A DNA stretch of 64,000 bases, taken from contig CALKCK010000024.1 of assembly GCA_938083195.1 (NCBI GenBank), positions 1-64,000 on the forward strand. Reading direction: 5' to 3'. Source of the stretch: an uncultured Pirellulaceae bacterium. Lineage in GTDB: Bacteria; Planctomycetota; Planctomycetia; Pirellulales; Pirellulaceae. Positions within the stretch are counted from its first letter, which is position 1, and each line of letters starts with the position of its first letter. Below the pieces are notes generated by a model. It saw only the letters and a program-made list of their open reading frames with translations, was not told the DNA's origin and made no database searches. This document shows, in pieces, positions 35,030 to 43,421 of this stretch. A program made the translations under genes and the position numbers.

Positions 35030-36343
35030 ATGAGACCGCAAACAAAAAGCCAGTCCTTGTACAAAGAAGCGCTCCAGGTACTCCCCGGCGGTATCAGTCG
35101 CAATACGATTTTTCGAAGGCCCAATCCAGACTACGTTGATTTTGGCAAGGGTTGTAGGGTCACGGATCTCGATGGTGTAACTCGCATCGATTTTGCCAAT
35201 AACATGGCATCTTTAATTCACGGTCATGCTCATCCGGCGATCATTGAGGCAGTCACTCATCAGCTCCAACAGGGAACTGCGTTTACGATGGCCACCGAAG
35301 CGGAGCTGCGGTTTGCCCAGCACATCTGCGATCGGAATCAGGGTTTTGAAAAAATTCGATTTATGAATTCGGGAACCGAAGCCGTGATGGCGGGAATTAA
35401 AGCCGCCAGAGCGATCACCGGGCGTCCTAAAATCGCGAAATCGGAGGGGGCTTACCACGGGACTTACGACTATGCGGAAGTTAGTCAGAAATCAAACCCA
35501 AAGAATTGGGGCAGTGTAGCGTCTCCGCAAAGCGTTCCAGTTGTGGAAGGAACTCCGCAGGCGGCACTCGATGACGTTATTGTTTTTCCATTCAATAACG
35601 TTGATCAAACGCTTGAATTGTTAGATCAGCACGCGGACGAGTTGGCTTGCGTTTTGATTGATCCCCTGCCCCACCGTGTTGGATTAATCCCAGCAAGTCA
35701 GGAGTATATGCAGGCAATTCGGAAATGGACGCTCGATCACGATTGCATCTTTTTACTGGATGAAGTGATTACGTTTCGAATGGGTTGGGGAGGTGCTCAG
35801 GACTGGTATGAGGTTGAGCCAGATTTAACTGCGTTGGGCAAAATCATTGGCGGTGGATTTCCTGTAGGCGGCTTGGTTGGTAAAGATGAGTTCATGTCGG
35901 TGCTGGATCCAACGCGAGATCGGCTGCCGTTTCCATTTTCTGGAACGTTCTCTGCGAACCCGGTGACGATGACGGCAGGGCGAGTAGCTATGGAGTTGTT
36001 TGATCGTCAAGCGGTAGACCGGCTCAATCAGCTTGGAGATTATTCACGGTTGAAAATTTCCCAAGCAATTGAATCTGTCGGAGCGAATGCTTGCGTGACC
36101 GGGGCCGGTTCGATGTTTCGCGTTCACTTAAAGTCAGAGGCTCCAACGGGATACAGGGAGACGTATTCAGATCCAACCGAAAATAAGCAAATTGAATTCC
36201 TTGTTAACTTTCTTTATGAACGAGGATTCATGATGATCAACACTTGCTCTGCGGCGCTTTCGACGGTGCTGAGTGAAGCAGAGATCGATTCGATGGTTGA
36301 GTCCCTCTCGGAGGGACTGGAAGTTATTCAGAAAAATCAATAA
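35030..36343 (+). CDS. Class III PLP aminotransferase / glutamate-1-semialdehyde aminomutase-like
   Basis: The protein has 437 residues from the ATG at 35030; a TTG four codons upstream is possible. The N-terminus LYKEALQVLPGGISRN is of the glutamate-1-semialdehyde aminomutase type. MNSGTEAVMAGIKAARA, the Asp-containing LLDEVITFRMG, and the PLP lysine K271 in ALGKIIGGGFPVGG are all in place. FSGTFSANPVTMTAG supplies the phosphate-contact region. It follows the KamA-like gene and likely acts on the same pathway, on a beta-amino acid or its precursor. It could be a true aminotransferase or an intramolecular aminomutase. Confidence 0.88.
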   Translation: MRPQTKSQSLYKEALQVLPGGISRNTIFRRPNPDYVDFGKGCRVTDLDGVTRIDFANNMASLIHGHAHPAIIEAVTHQLQQGTAFTMATEAELRFAQHICDRNQGFEKIRFMNSGTEAVMAGIKAARAITGRPKIAKSEGAYHGTYDYAEVSQKSNPKNWGSVASPQSVPVVEGTPQAALDDVIVFPFNNVDQTLELLDQHADELACVLIDPLPHRVGLIPASQEYMQAIRKWTLDHDCIFLLDEVITFRMGWGGAQDWYEVEPDLTALGKIIGGGFPVGGLVGKDEFMSVLDPTRDRLPFPFSGTFSANPVTMTAGRVAMELFDRQAVDRLNQLGDYSRLKISQAIESVGANACVTGAGSMFRVHLKSEAPTGYRETYSDPTENKQIEFLVNFLYERGFMMINTCSAALSTVLSEAEIDSMVESLSEGLEVIQKNQ

Positions 36344-36403
36344 ATGCCCCAGGCCATTGCGTCGAGTAATTTTTCTTTCTAATGCAATTCATGCGTAGCG
36401 CAT

Positions 36404-36433
36404 AAAAAACGAGGCCTCAATTGTGAGGCCTCG
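36404..36433 (-). terminator. Hairpin terminator for the 36462-37846 gene pair
   Basis: CGAGGCCTCA and TGAGGCCTCG pair perfectly over 10 bp around ATTG. Reading the minus strand, six T residues follow. It lies about 30 bp after the stop of the gene at 36462. Confidence 0.88.
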
Positions 36434-36461
36434 AATCAAGCTGTTTGAAAGCAGGCGAGGT

Positions 36462-36884
36462 TTACTTCGTTGGAGCGGCTGGGAGTCCAGCGTCTGAGGG
36501 CAAGCTCATTTGCTTTAGTGCAGCATCTAGCGAATCGAGTGAACTGGCCCGTGAGTCTTGAGGGGCAGCCGGTTTTCCGACAAGTTTATCTAGGTTGGCT
36601 GGTCCCGGGCCAGGCATGTCGGGGAATGGAACGCTGGGGTTGTAGGCCGGGTAATATGGGGCTACGGGGACTGGAACGGGATAGCGTGGATAAGAGTAGC
36701 GTCGGTACGGAGCAGCATTGACGCCGATGTTGATGCCGCGATTCAGTGTCGCAGCTCGGTTGACCGCAGCGGCTCGATAAGCGGCATTGTGGTATCCGCC
36801 AAAGCCGTGTGCAACGCATTCGTTGTGCTGTAGTAAGGCAAAGGCGAAAAGTATGGCTGTCAGTGTTAAGATTCGTTTGATCAT
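36462..36884 (-). CDS. Small secreted Pro/Tyr-rich protein
   Basis: The protein has 140 residues. The signal peptide is about 1-25 (ILTLTAILFAFALLQ core). An Ala/Asn/Arg-rich stretch (YRAAAVNRAATLNRG) leads into YRRYSYPRYPVPVPVAPYYPAYNP, then a Pro-rich end with an amphipathic LDSLDAALKQM. No known family was recognised. It sits 53 bp after the SnoaL/lipocalin gene at 36938 and shares its operon and terminator, the same order as the two larger cassettes at 43422 and 55640. I infer an envelope-exposed structural protein. Confidence 0.72.
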   Translation of the reverse strand: MIKRILTLTAILFAFALLQHNECVAHGFGGYHNAAYRAAAVNRAATLNRGINIGVNAAPYRRYSYPRYPVPVPVAPYYPAYNPSVPFPDMPGPGPANLDKLVGKPAAPQDSRASSLDSLDAALKQMSLPSDAGLPAAPTK

Positions 36885-36937
36885 GTTTATTCCAGTCAGT
36901 GGACGGTTTGTAGTTATTGTTCTGGGGGACGAAGGGG

Positions 36938-37846
36938 TTACTTAGCGCGTTTGAGTCTTAATTCAGCTGTTTCCGCGAGCGGTTCATTTCCCATGATTCG
37001 ATTGGTTGACTTCCATACCAGCGTATCGTCACCCGAAAAATTCCAATAGTTGGTCGCAGCCGTTACGGTTCCGTCACTCGTGACGCCACTGGATTGAATC
37101 ATCCAGCCTTTTTCGGTGGGAGACCAAGTGGCAACTCCGTTCCCACCGGTAGAGTCAAACAACCATGATGTGATCTGTTGGCTGGACGGTTCCCAACCAA
37201 TGATTTGGGTACCTGACAAGGTGGTTTTTCCATCGATAGAAACTGAGAAATCTCTCTCGATAAATTTTTTGTTGGCAATCCAGCGGTAGGTCGTTTTAAT
37301 TTTTCCTGCACTAGTCTCGTGGCTCCAAGTGCCGATCAATTTTTCAAGCTCGCTAAAACGTTCGAAATTTGATTTGGCTTCGATACGCATATCTCGTGCG
37401 GAGGCGATCAACCATTTGCCATTTTTCTTTACATGAATCAAAACGTAATGGCATTCGACCGGGGCGAATTCACCAAGCGTTGCGGTGCCTTCTTCGATGG
37501 CACTGGTGTCCGACAGCATTTTAATTTCTTCGATGTCAATCTTGATTTTGACACCAGGGTATTGCTTGAAAAAATTTGCATATTCTTGCTCAATGGCTTC
37601 ACGACCATTGAATTCAATACCTGCCTCGTTGGTGTAGTCACCTTCCTCGGTCCATTGCGCAGCGATTGCTTTGGCATCGGCGGAATTAAACGCGTTGGCA
37701 AAGGTTTTTGCACATTCCCGAATTTCAGTTTCATTGAGTGTTGTCGGAGCGCGTGTTTCCTCGGCGTTCAGGATTGGAGGAGCTAACATCATCCCCGTGA
37801 TCGGTCCGATCAGAAGGAGGCCGATGATGAACTGAGTAAATTTCAT
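36938..37846 (-). CDS. Secreted SnoaL-like (SgcJ/EcaC type) plus lipocalin-like protein, copy 1
   Basis: The protein has 302 residues from the ATG at 37846, where a signal peptide starts (KFTQFIIGLLLIGPITGMML); a frame reaching 38017 has no such support. Residues about 45-160 are SnoaL-like: AFNSADAKAIAAQWTEEGDY, FNGREAIEQEY, WLIASARDMRIE. Residues about 170-300 form a second beta-rich domain starting LEKLIGTWSHE and containing IIGWEPSSQQITSWLFDSTGG, lipocalin- or DUF1579-like. Two further copies with the same order of domains lie at 43422 and 55640. SnoaL folds can be enzymes or binding proteins; no activity can be assigned. Confidence 0.85.
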   Translation of the reverse strand: MKFTQFIIGLLLIGPITGMMLAPPILNAEETRAPTTLNETEIRECAKTFANAFNSADAKAIAAQWTEEGDYTNEAGIEFNGREAIEQEYANFFKQYPGVKIKIDIEEIKMLSDTSAIEEGTATLGEFAPVECHYVLIHVKKNGKWLIASARDMRIEAKSNFERFSELEKLIGTWSHETSAGKIKTTYRWIANKKFIERDFSVSIDGKTTLSGTQIIGWEPSSQQITSWLFDSTGGNGVATWSPTEKGWMIQSSGVTSDGTVTAATNYWNFSGDDTLVWKSTNRIMGNEPLAETAELRLKRAK

Positions 37847-37892
37847 TGGATGGCTTTCAGTAGGTTGTTCCAGTAACTCTGGAGCGTTGGTA

Positions 37893-37928
37893 ATTAATTG
37901 AGTTTTGGGGATTAATTGAGTTTTGGGG
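37893..37928. repeat. 18-bp perfect tandem duplication
   Basis: ATTAATTGAGTTTTGGGG occurs twice head to tail, then runs into seven T. It lies 47-82 bp upstream of the SnoaL copy 1 start, within its leader or promoter. Confidence 0.85.
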
Positions 37929-38156
37929 ATTTTTTTAACGAAACTACAAGGTCGAAAAAGTAAATGCCGCTGTCTACCTGAGTTTATCGGAATCGGCGAG
38001 CGGTTTAAAGTCAGCAATTAGAATACGACTGCGCCGATCTAAGTTTGATCGAAAAAATATTGTGGCTTCCAACGATAGGAGGCATTAATACGGTAATTCA
38101 TGAAAAGATTGCGGGCGGACTGACGCAGGGATTTTGTCGAGTTATTCGATTTAACG

Positions 38157-38192
38157 CAAAAAAGCCGACTCCCACGAATGGGGGTCGGCTTT
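38157..38192 (-). terminator. Hairpin terminator for the HtrA-like gene
   Basis: AAGCCGACTCCCA and TGGGGGTCGGCTT pair over 13 bp with one mismatch around a short loop. Reading the minus strand, a T run follows. Confidence 0.88.
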
Positions 38193-38208
38193 GTGAGAGC
38201 CTAAACAA

Positions 38209-39693
38209 TTAGCTTTCAATAACAACGAATCGAGAGCCGATTTGACTCTTGGTTAAGAAAAGCAAGCTTTCGTTAAGGTCTAGCTCGCTCATCAATTGAT
38301 TGAATTGATTTAACGATTCGATTTTGTTGTGATTGACCTCAACTAAGATCATGCCTGGCACCAAACCTGCACGGTGTGCGTGCCCTCCTGGCTCGATGGC
38401 TAAAATTAAGACTCCTTCCGTTGCATCAATTCCCATTTTCCGTGCGACCGTAGCATCGAAATCTCCTACTCGAATTCCCAATCGTCCCGATGATGTTCGG
38501 TTTGAATGACTCGTATGCATTAGCTCCCCTGAGTCCTCGCTAGGACGGTTGGGTTGCGACTGAGGCACACAATTTAGGTCTTCGAGGACTCCATTACGAT
38601 TAATGACCAGTTGATAGGATTGCCCAACGACGGCCCGTTCTACAAATGTTTGGAATTCATTGGGTGCGGAAACTGGTGCTCCCGCAAATTTTAAAAGGAT
38701 GTCACCAGTGCGAACGCCAGCATTGGCAGCCGGCGATTCAGGAAGTACGTGAGTAACCAAAAGCCCTTGTTTGGGAGGTACATTAAAATGATCGGCCAGC
38801 TTTTGGGTGATGGGTTGGATTCCGACACCTAGGAAAGCTCGCTGGACGTTTCCGTGATCAATTAACTGATTGGCAACCCAGTTTGCTAAATTTATTGGAA
38901 CTGCAAAACCAACACCGTCGCTCCCGCCACTGCTTGAAGAGATTGCGGTGTTAATTCCGATTACTTCGCCGTCCAAGTTGACCATTGGTCCACCACTGTT
39001 ACCCGGGTTGATGGCGGCATCCGTTTGGATGTGATTTTCACTATCTGATAATCCGATGCCCCTCCCCTTCGCGCTGATGATTCCGGCGGTAACTGTACTC
39101 TCAAGTCCAAATGGTTGCCCCAAGGCTAATACCCAATCACCGACATAAGCGCCGTTACTATTACCTATTTTGGCAGCGTTTAGATTTTTAGCATTAGGGA
39201 TTCGAACGATGGCGATATCGGTTTTGGGATCGGTCATTACCTGCTCCGCCATGAATTCACGGCCGTCATGCAAACGGACGATAATCGATCCTGCGCCGGC
39301 GACTACGTGATTATTCGTCATGATCCAACCGCTGGAATCAATAATGACTCCAGAGCCAACGCCACCTTTGGCGGGCATTCCGTTGGGTGTTTGCCCTGCA
39401 TTCCGCAAGCTGTCTGTTCTGTTTTCGATAGCTACGACCGAGGGAAGAAGTTGATTTGAAATATGCCGAAATGCTTGAGACAGATTTTTTGCCGATTGGA
39501 TTGCATTTTTCGTTTCGCTATCCGTAAGAGATTTTAGTGGTGGCGCAGTAAACGTAACTGGCGGTTTAACACTATCTTTTGTAATTCCAGTTCCTAGAAC
39601 CGAAGATGCATGCCCAATCGCTACCGTGCTCAGCAAGAATGCGGTTACCATGCATGCAATGCAACCGGTTCGTATGCTTCTGGCTATTTTCAT
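38209..39693 (-). CDS. HtrA/DegP-like serine protease with two PDZ domains
   Basis: The protein has 494 residues. The signal region is about 8-30 (TGCIACMVTAFLLSTVAIGHA). The trypsin-like triad is complete: H129 in TNNHVV, D159 in KTDIAIVRI and S233 in GNSGGPMV. PDZ1 covers about 285-375 (FLGVGIQPI, AANAGVRTGDILLKFAG). PDZ2 covers about 400-490 (LGIRVGDFD, HAHRAGLVPGMILVEVN). It should degrade or refold damaged exported proteins. It is a single-gene unit with its own terminator and an inverted repeat just upstream (39721-39740) that may control it. Confidence 0.94.
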   Translation of the reverse strand: MKIARSIRTGCIACMVTAFLLSTVAIGHASSVLGTGITKDSVKPPVTFTAPPLKSLTDSETKNAIQSAKNLSQAFRHISNQLLPSVVAIENRTDSLRNAGQTPNGMPAKGGVGSGVIIDSSGWIMTNNHVVAGAGSIIVRLHDGREFMAEQVMTDPKTDIAIVRIPNAKNLNAAKIGNSNGAYVGDWVLALGQPFGLESTVTAGIISAKGRGIGLSDSENHIQTDAAINPGNSGGPMVNLDGEVIGINTAISSSSGGSDGVGFAVPINLANWVANQLIDHGNVQRAFLGVGIQPITQKLADHFNVPPKQGLLVTHVLPESPAANAGVRTGDILLKFAGAPVSAPNEFQTFVERAVVGQSYQLVINRNGVLEDLNCVPQSQPNRPSEDSGELMHTSHSNRTSSGRLGIRVGDFDATVARKMGIDATEGVLILAIEPGGHAHRAGLVPGMILVEVNHNKIESLNQFNQLMSELDLNESLLFLTKSQIGSRFVVIES

Positions 39694-39720
39694 TTTTTTC
39701 TCCCTAAATTAATTTTTGCA

Positions 39721-39740
39721 GGTTTGCCGAATTGCAAACC
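39721..39740. promoter_or_regulatory. Inverted repeat upstream of HtrA-like gene
   Basis: GGTTTGC and GCAAACC are perfect 7-bp arms around CGAATT, 28-47 bp upstream of the HtrA start codon. It is either an operator or a leader hairpin. Confidence 0.35.
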
Positions 39741-40086
39741 CGCGAGCCGTTTTTTATTTTGAAAATCAAATGGCATTCACGGTTGATTGAAACGCGAGTT
39801 TCTCCGAGGTGATTTGCGTACGGTGAGTCCAGCTGACCTTTTTTGATCATGAGCACCCATCCTTATCGAGTTTCATTGGCGACAACAGCTACAAAGCACA
39901 CGCTGTGCCAAAAGTAGTTCCGTGAGGTAGAGTTTTAAAAAAGCGGCGATCTTCCGTGAAAACGATGGCGTTGATGGAAATTAAATTGTCGCGAAAAGTG
40001 AATTGTTTTGTTTGGGATGGGGCAAAAAGCCGCGGTGTCCAAGCATGCCCCGTGATCCTCCTCATCAACAAATTCTGATTTTGGTT

Positions 40087-40092
40087 TATAAT
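40087..40092 (+). promoter_or_regulatory. Candidate -10 element of the histidine kinase gene
   Basis: A perfect TATAAT lies 50 bp before the kinase start. No good -35 is seen 16-18 bases upstream, so the promoter would need an activator or be weak. Confidence 0.35.
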
Positions 40093-40142
40093 ACGACCGT
40101 GAAATCCCACTCGGTGTTTGTTAACAGCGCGAGACCTCTGAA

Positions 40143-41600
40143 ATGAAACTGGCTGCAAAATTATCGCTTGTTTCAGTGATTGCCGTGATCGCTGTACTTG
40201 CTGCATCAAATTATTTTGCTGCACAAATTGCGATATCCAAGATCAAGAAAGATCATGAAGCGTACGCGTTGAAAAAGGCGTCACAAATGGAACGCCCAAT
40301 TTTAGATGCCTGGCAATCGGGGGGAGTGGAGGCGATGCGGGCTGCCTTAGATTCAGAAGGGACGCAGCCAATTGCGAGGTGGGTTTGGTTTGAAGAATCA
40401 GTCACCGCGACGACACGTCCATCTGCGTCGGCTGATTTTTCCACCGTTGTCATGCGTCAAGAGATTACGTCTTTTGTTTCAACCGCTGGCGATGGTGGGC
40501 ATCTGCTGCATACCTATTATCCTGTAGATCTTGGCGTCGCGCGGGTAGGTGGTCTCGAATTCACAAAATCACTGGATGACTATGATCGAGAGACGATGAG
40601 CAAGCTCATTGAATTTTTGTTTGTTGTTGGGTTCTTATCGATCGTTTCGATTCTTGTTGTCTGGGTTGCAGGGGTGAGGTTGGTGACCAATCCATTAAAT
40701 CAATTGACAGCGGCGACAAAGCGAATCGGGGAAGGTGACTATCTTCACCGGGTTGAGTTGAATGGCAACGGCGAGTTAGCTCAACTCGCTCGATCTATTA
40801 ATGAAATGTCTGAACATTTGGATGCTCAGAAATCTGCAATTGAGCGTGAAACTCAGGATAAGTTGCGGGTTACGCAACAATTACGCCATGCTGATCGTTT
40901 GAAAACAGTGGGGCGAATGGCGGCGAGCATCGCCCACGAAATTGGAACCCCATTGAGTGTTGTGTCAGGTAGAGCGGCGTTAATTGCAAACGGGAATTTG
41001 TCGGTTGAAAAGCAAAAGCAAAACGCGGAGATAATACAATCGGAAACTGATCGCATCACAGATATGATTCGGCAAGTTTTAGATTTTGCGAGGCAGTTGC
41101 CCAGTGAAAAGACTAAAGTTGATCTGAATGAAATTCTGATTCAAGTGATTGAATTGCTGACGACGGTAGCCGAGCGAAACAGCATCGTGATGAAATCAGC
41201 GCTTGCCGGTACTCAGGCACTCGCCTTCGTAGACGGTGGACAAATCCGGCAAGTATTGACAAATATGATGGTCAATGGAATTCAGGCAATGAAGCCAGGG
41301 GGGACATTGCATTTAACGCTAAGCCAGTCTTCGCCAGAGTCGGGCGAGGGAAGCAATCTTGGGTCGTTTGAATGGCAAATAAATGTGAGGGATGAGGGGT
41401 GTGGGATCCCTGAGGAGAATCTTGAAAGTATTTTTGAACCATTCTTTACAACCAAGGATGTTGGTGATGGCACCGGACTTGGTTTGTCGCTGGCTTACAA
41501 TATGATTCAGGAGCAAGGTGGGCGAATCGAAGTCAGCAGCGAACCTGGGAAAGGTTCAGAGTTTCGAATTTTTCTGCCTGGCCTGCCGCGTGAAGTTTAA
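40143..41600 (+). CDS. Membrane sensor histidine kinase (HAMP, HisKA, HATPase)
   Basis: The protein has 485 residues. Membrane helices lie at about 5-25 and 155-180, bracketing an extracytoplasmic sensor of about 130 residues. HAMP follows ([19 protein letters not shown]). The phosphorylated His is H265 in [13 protein letters not shown], and the ATPase domain shows N, G1 and G2 boxes ([31 protein letters not shown]). It phosphorylates a response regulator, very likely the NtrC-type protein encoded convergently 5 bp away. The signal it senses is unknown. Confidence 0.93.
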   Translation: MKLAAKLSLVSVIAVIAVLAASNYFAAQIAISKIKKDHEAYALKKASQMERPILDAWQSGGVEAMRAALDSEGTQPIARWVWFEESVTATTRPSASADFSTVVMRQEITSFVSTAGDGGHLLHTYYPVDLGVARVGGLEFTKSLDDYDRETMSKLIEFLFVVGFLSIVSILVVWVAGVRLVTNPLNQLTAATKRIGEGDYLHRVELNGNGELAQLARSINEMSEHLDAQKSAIERETQDKLRVTQQLRHADRLKTVGRMAASIAHEIGTPLSVVSGRAALIANGNLSVEKQKQNAEIIQSETDRITDMIRQVLDFARQLPSEKTKVDLNEILIQVIELLTTVAERNSIVMKSALAGTQALAFVDGGQIRQVLTNMMVNGIQAMKPGGTLHLTLSQSSPESGEGSNLGSFEWQINVRDEGCGIPEENLESIFEPFFTTKDVGDGTGLGLSLAYNMIQEQGGRIEVSSEPGKGSEFRIFLPGLPREV

Positions 41601-41605
41601 TTTAG

Positions 41606-42994
41606 CTATTCAGAACTCGGTTGTTCATACCGAATCAGTTTCCGATAGAGAGTCTTCCGGTCAAGACCAAGGATTTTTGAAGCCAGGGTTCGATTGCCAT
41701 CAACGGTGTCAAGCACGTGTAAAATGTATCGTTTCTCGACCTCTTCGAGCGACCGCAGTTCTTCTGGTTTATCACTGGCAATCACCATCGTTCTGGATTG
41801 ATAATTTCGGATGGTCTCCGGTAAATCTTCGATCCGTAACTTCTTTCCTTCGGAGAGCGTAACGGCTCTTTCCATGGCATTTCTGAGTTCGCGGACGTTA
41901 CCCGGCCATTGGTAATCGAGGAGTCGCTGAGCGACGCTTTCTGTGATTTCTCTAAGTTCAACGTCTGTTTTTTCACTAAATATTTTTACAAAGAACTGAG
42001 CCAGCGTCAGGATATCGCTACTTCGCTGGCGAAGGGGTGGAAGGTGAATTGGGATTACGTTAATGCGGTAAAATAAGTCCTCGCGAAACGTACCTGCTTC
42101 GACGGCGGACTCAAGATCGCGGTTTGTGGCTGCGACGAGTCGGGCGTCGAATGGGATTTCATCAGTTCCTCCCACGGGACGAACACAGTTCGCCTCGAGT
42201 GCACGAAGTAGTTTCGGTTGCATCGTAGGTGACATTTCGCCGATTTCGTCGAGAAATAAAGTACCTCCGTTTGCTCCTACCAATAATCCCTCGTGGTCAT
42301 GATCGGCTCCAGTAAATGCGCCCGCTACATGACCAAACAGTTCGCTTTCCATTAGCGATTCAGGGAGGGCGGCACAGTTGATGGCGACGAAGGGTTTGTC
42401 TCTACGTTTACTGTGTTGGTGAACGGAATGGGCGGCTAGTTCTTTGCCGGAACCACTCTCACCAGTAATTAGAACGGTGGTGTCGACCGCAGCGACTTGT
42501 GATAGTTGTTTATAGAGTTCCTGCATCGCAGGACTCTTTCCAATAAGTTTTCCAAACGAGACGTCAATGTTGAGCGAGTTTTTTAATTGGCGAACTTCTT
42601 GCTGTAATCGAGCTTGCTTGATCGCTCGTTCAAGCGCGATTTGTAAAAGTTCCATGTCTAACGGTTTGGTGACAAAGTCGAAGGCACCCGCTCGGATTGC
42701 AGAGACGGCCGCTTCAAAACTGCCAAAGGCCGTCATGACAACTACGGGAAGTTCGGGATGATTTCGATTAACTTCTTGGCAAAATTCAATCCCATTCATG
42801 TCGGGCATTTTTAAATCGGTCAGGACGACATCAAACACTCGGTCTTTGAGAAGTTCTATTGCCAACGCGGCTTTTGTTTTCCATTCAACTTCAAAACCAC
42901 TCGGATTAAGGGTGTCAACCAGCATTTCACACATGGACTGCTGGTCATCGACAATCAGGATGCGCGGCGGGAAAATGTCGGAATCGTCAGTCAT
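41606..42994 (-). CDS. Sigma54-dependent NtrC-family response regulator
   Basis: The protein has 462 residues. The receiver domain (about 10-125) has the acidic pair D16-D17 and phospho-acceptor D60 in VVLTDLKMPD. The AAA+ domain (about 150-385) has Walker A GESGSGKE, the sigma54-contact GAFTGA loop, and GGTLFLDEIGEM. A Fis-type HTH closes the chain (NRTLASKILGLDRKTLYRKL). It activates sigma54 promoters after phosphorylation, presumably by the convergent kinase whose gene ends 5 bp away. Its targets cannot be read from the window. Confidence 0.94.
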   Translation of the reverse strand: MTDDSDIFPPRILIVDDQQSMCEMLVDTLNPSGFEVEWKTKAALAIELLKDRVFDVVLTDLKMPDMNGIEFCQEVNRNHPELPVVVMTAFGSFEAAVSAIRAGAFDFVTKPLDMELLQIALERAIKQARLQQEVRQLKNSLNIDVSFGKLIGKSPAMQELYKQLSQVAAVDTTVLITGESGSGKELAAHSVHQHSKRRDKPFVAINCAALPESLMESELFGHVAGAFTGADHDHEGLLVGANGGTLFLDEIGEMSPTMQPKLLRALEANCVRPVGGTDEIPFDARLVAATNRDLESAVEAGTFREDLFYRINVIPIHLPPLRQRSSDILTLAQFFVKIFSEKTDVELREITESVAQRLLDYQWPGNVRELRNAMERAVTLSEGKKLRIEDLPETIRNYQSRTMVIASDKPEELRSLEEVEKRYILHVLDTVDGNRTLASKILGLDRKTLYRKLIRYEQPSSE

Positions 42995-43421
42995 AGAATC
43001 AATGGAGGCGATGGTTGTTGATAGGGTAAATGCTGTAGCTCCTTAATTTAGCAGGAGTGATTCGGAGGGAGAAGCTTGCTGAGGATTTCTCGGATCGATA
43101 TTTATTGAGAGTCTGAGTGAGGTGAGAAATTGCGTTGGTGAGACAGGTGAGAAGGAACGATTTAAAGACGGCATTTGTCTGCTGGCGAACCTAAAGCCGG
43201 ATCATCGGAACAGTCATTAAATTCTGGCTGGTCGAATTAAATATCTTACTCCAAGTTAAATAGTTATCGACTTCGGATTCAGCTGTCTTATAATCCAGAA
43301 ACGGATTCTCTACGCGTCCGGTCATCTGTCCAGTTTGTTTGATAAACTAGGCTTGAAAGACCGGAATAATAGCTTGGTGAGTCAACGACTCACTCGATTT
43401 TTCAGATTTGGATTTAGATCA
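42995..43421. other. Divergent intergenic region
   Basis: About 430 bp between the NtrC regulator (-) and SnoaL copy 2 (+). It has a TATAAT at 43289-43294 without a clear -35 and a 7-bp inverted repeat at 43377-43393. A TTG-initiated in-frame extension of the SnoaL gene from 43335 lacks a ribosome site. Confidence 0.5.
43377..43393. promoter_or_regulatory. Inverted repeat in the leader of SnoaL copy 2
   Basis: GTGAGTC-AAC-GACTCAC is a perfect 7-bp inverted repeat, 29-45 bp upstream of the start at 43422 and downstream of a TATAAT at 43289. It may be a small leader hairpin or an operator. Confidence 0.35.

Larger units (their letters stand above)
37847..38208. other. Intergenic region with tandem repeat and terminator
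   Basis: About 360 bp between the SnoaL gene and the HtrA-like gene, both on the minus strand. It contains an 18-bp tandem duplication at 37893-37928 and the HtrA terminator at 38157-38192. No gene was recognised. Confidence 0.5.
39694..40142. other. Divergent intergenic region
   Basis: About 450 bp between HtrA (-) and the histidine kinase (+). It contains the inverted repeat at 39721-39740 and a TATAAT at 40087-40092 for the kinase. A 111-codon minus-strand frame at 39889-40224 overlaps the kinase start and looks spurious. Confidence 0.5.

Noticed and set aside
39889..40224. 111-codon minus-strand frame
   Set aside because: It overlaps the histidine kinase start and promoter region and has no protein-like features.
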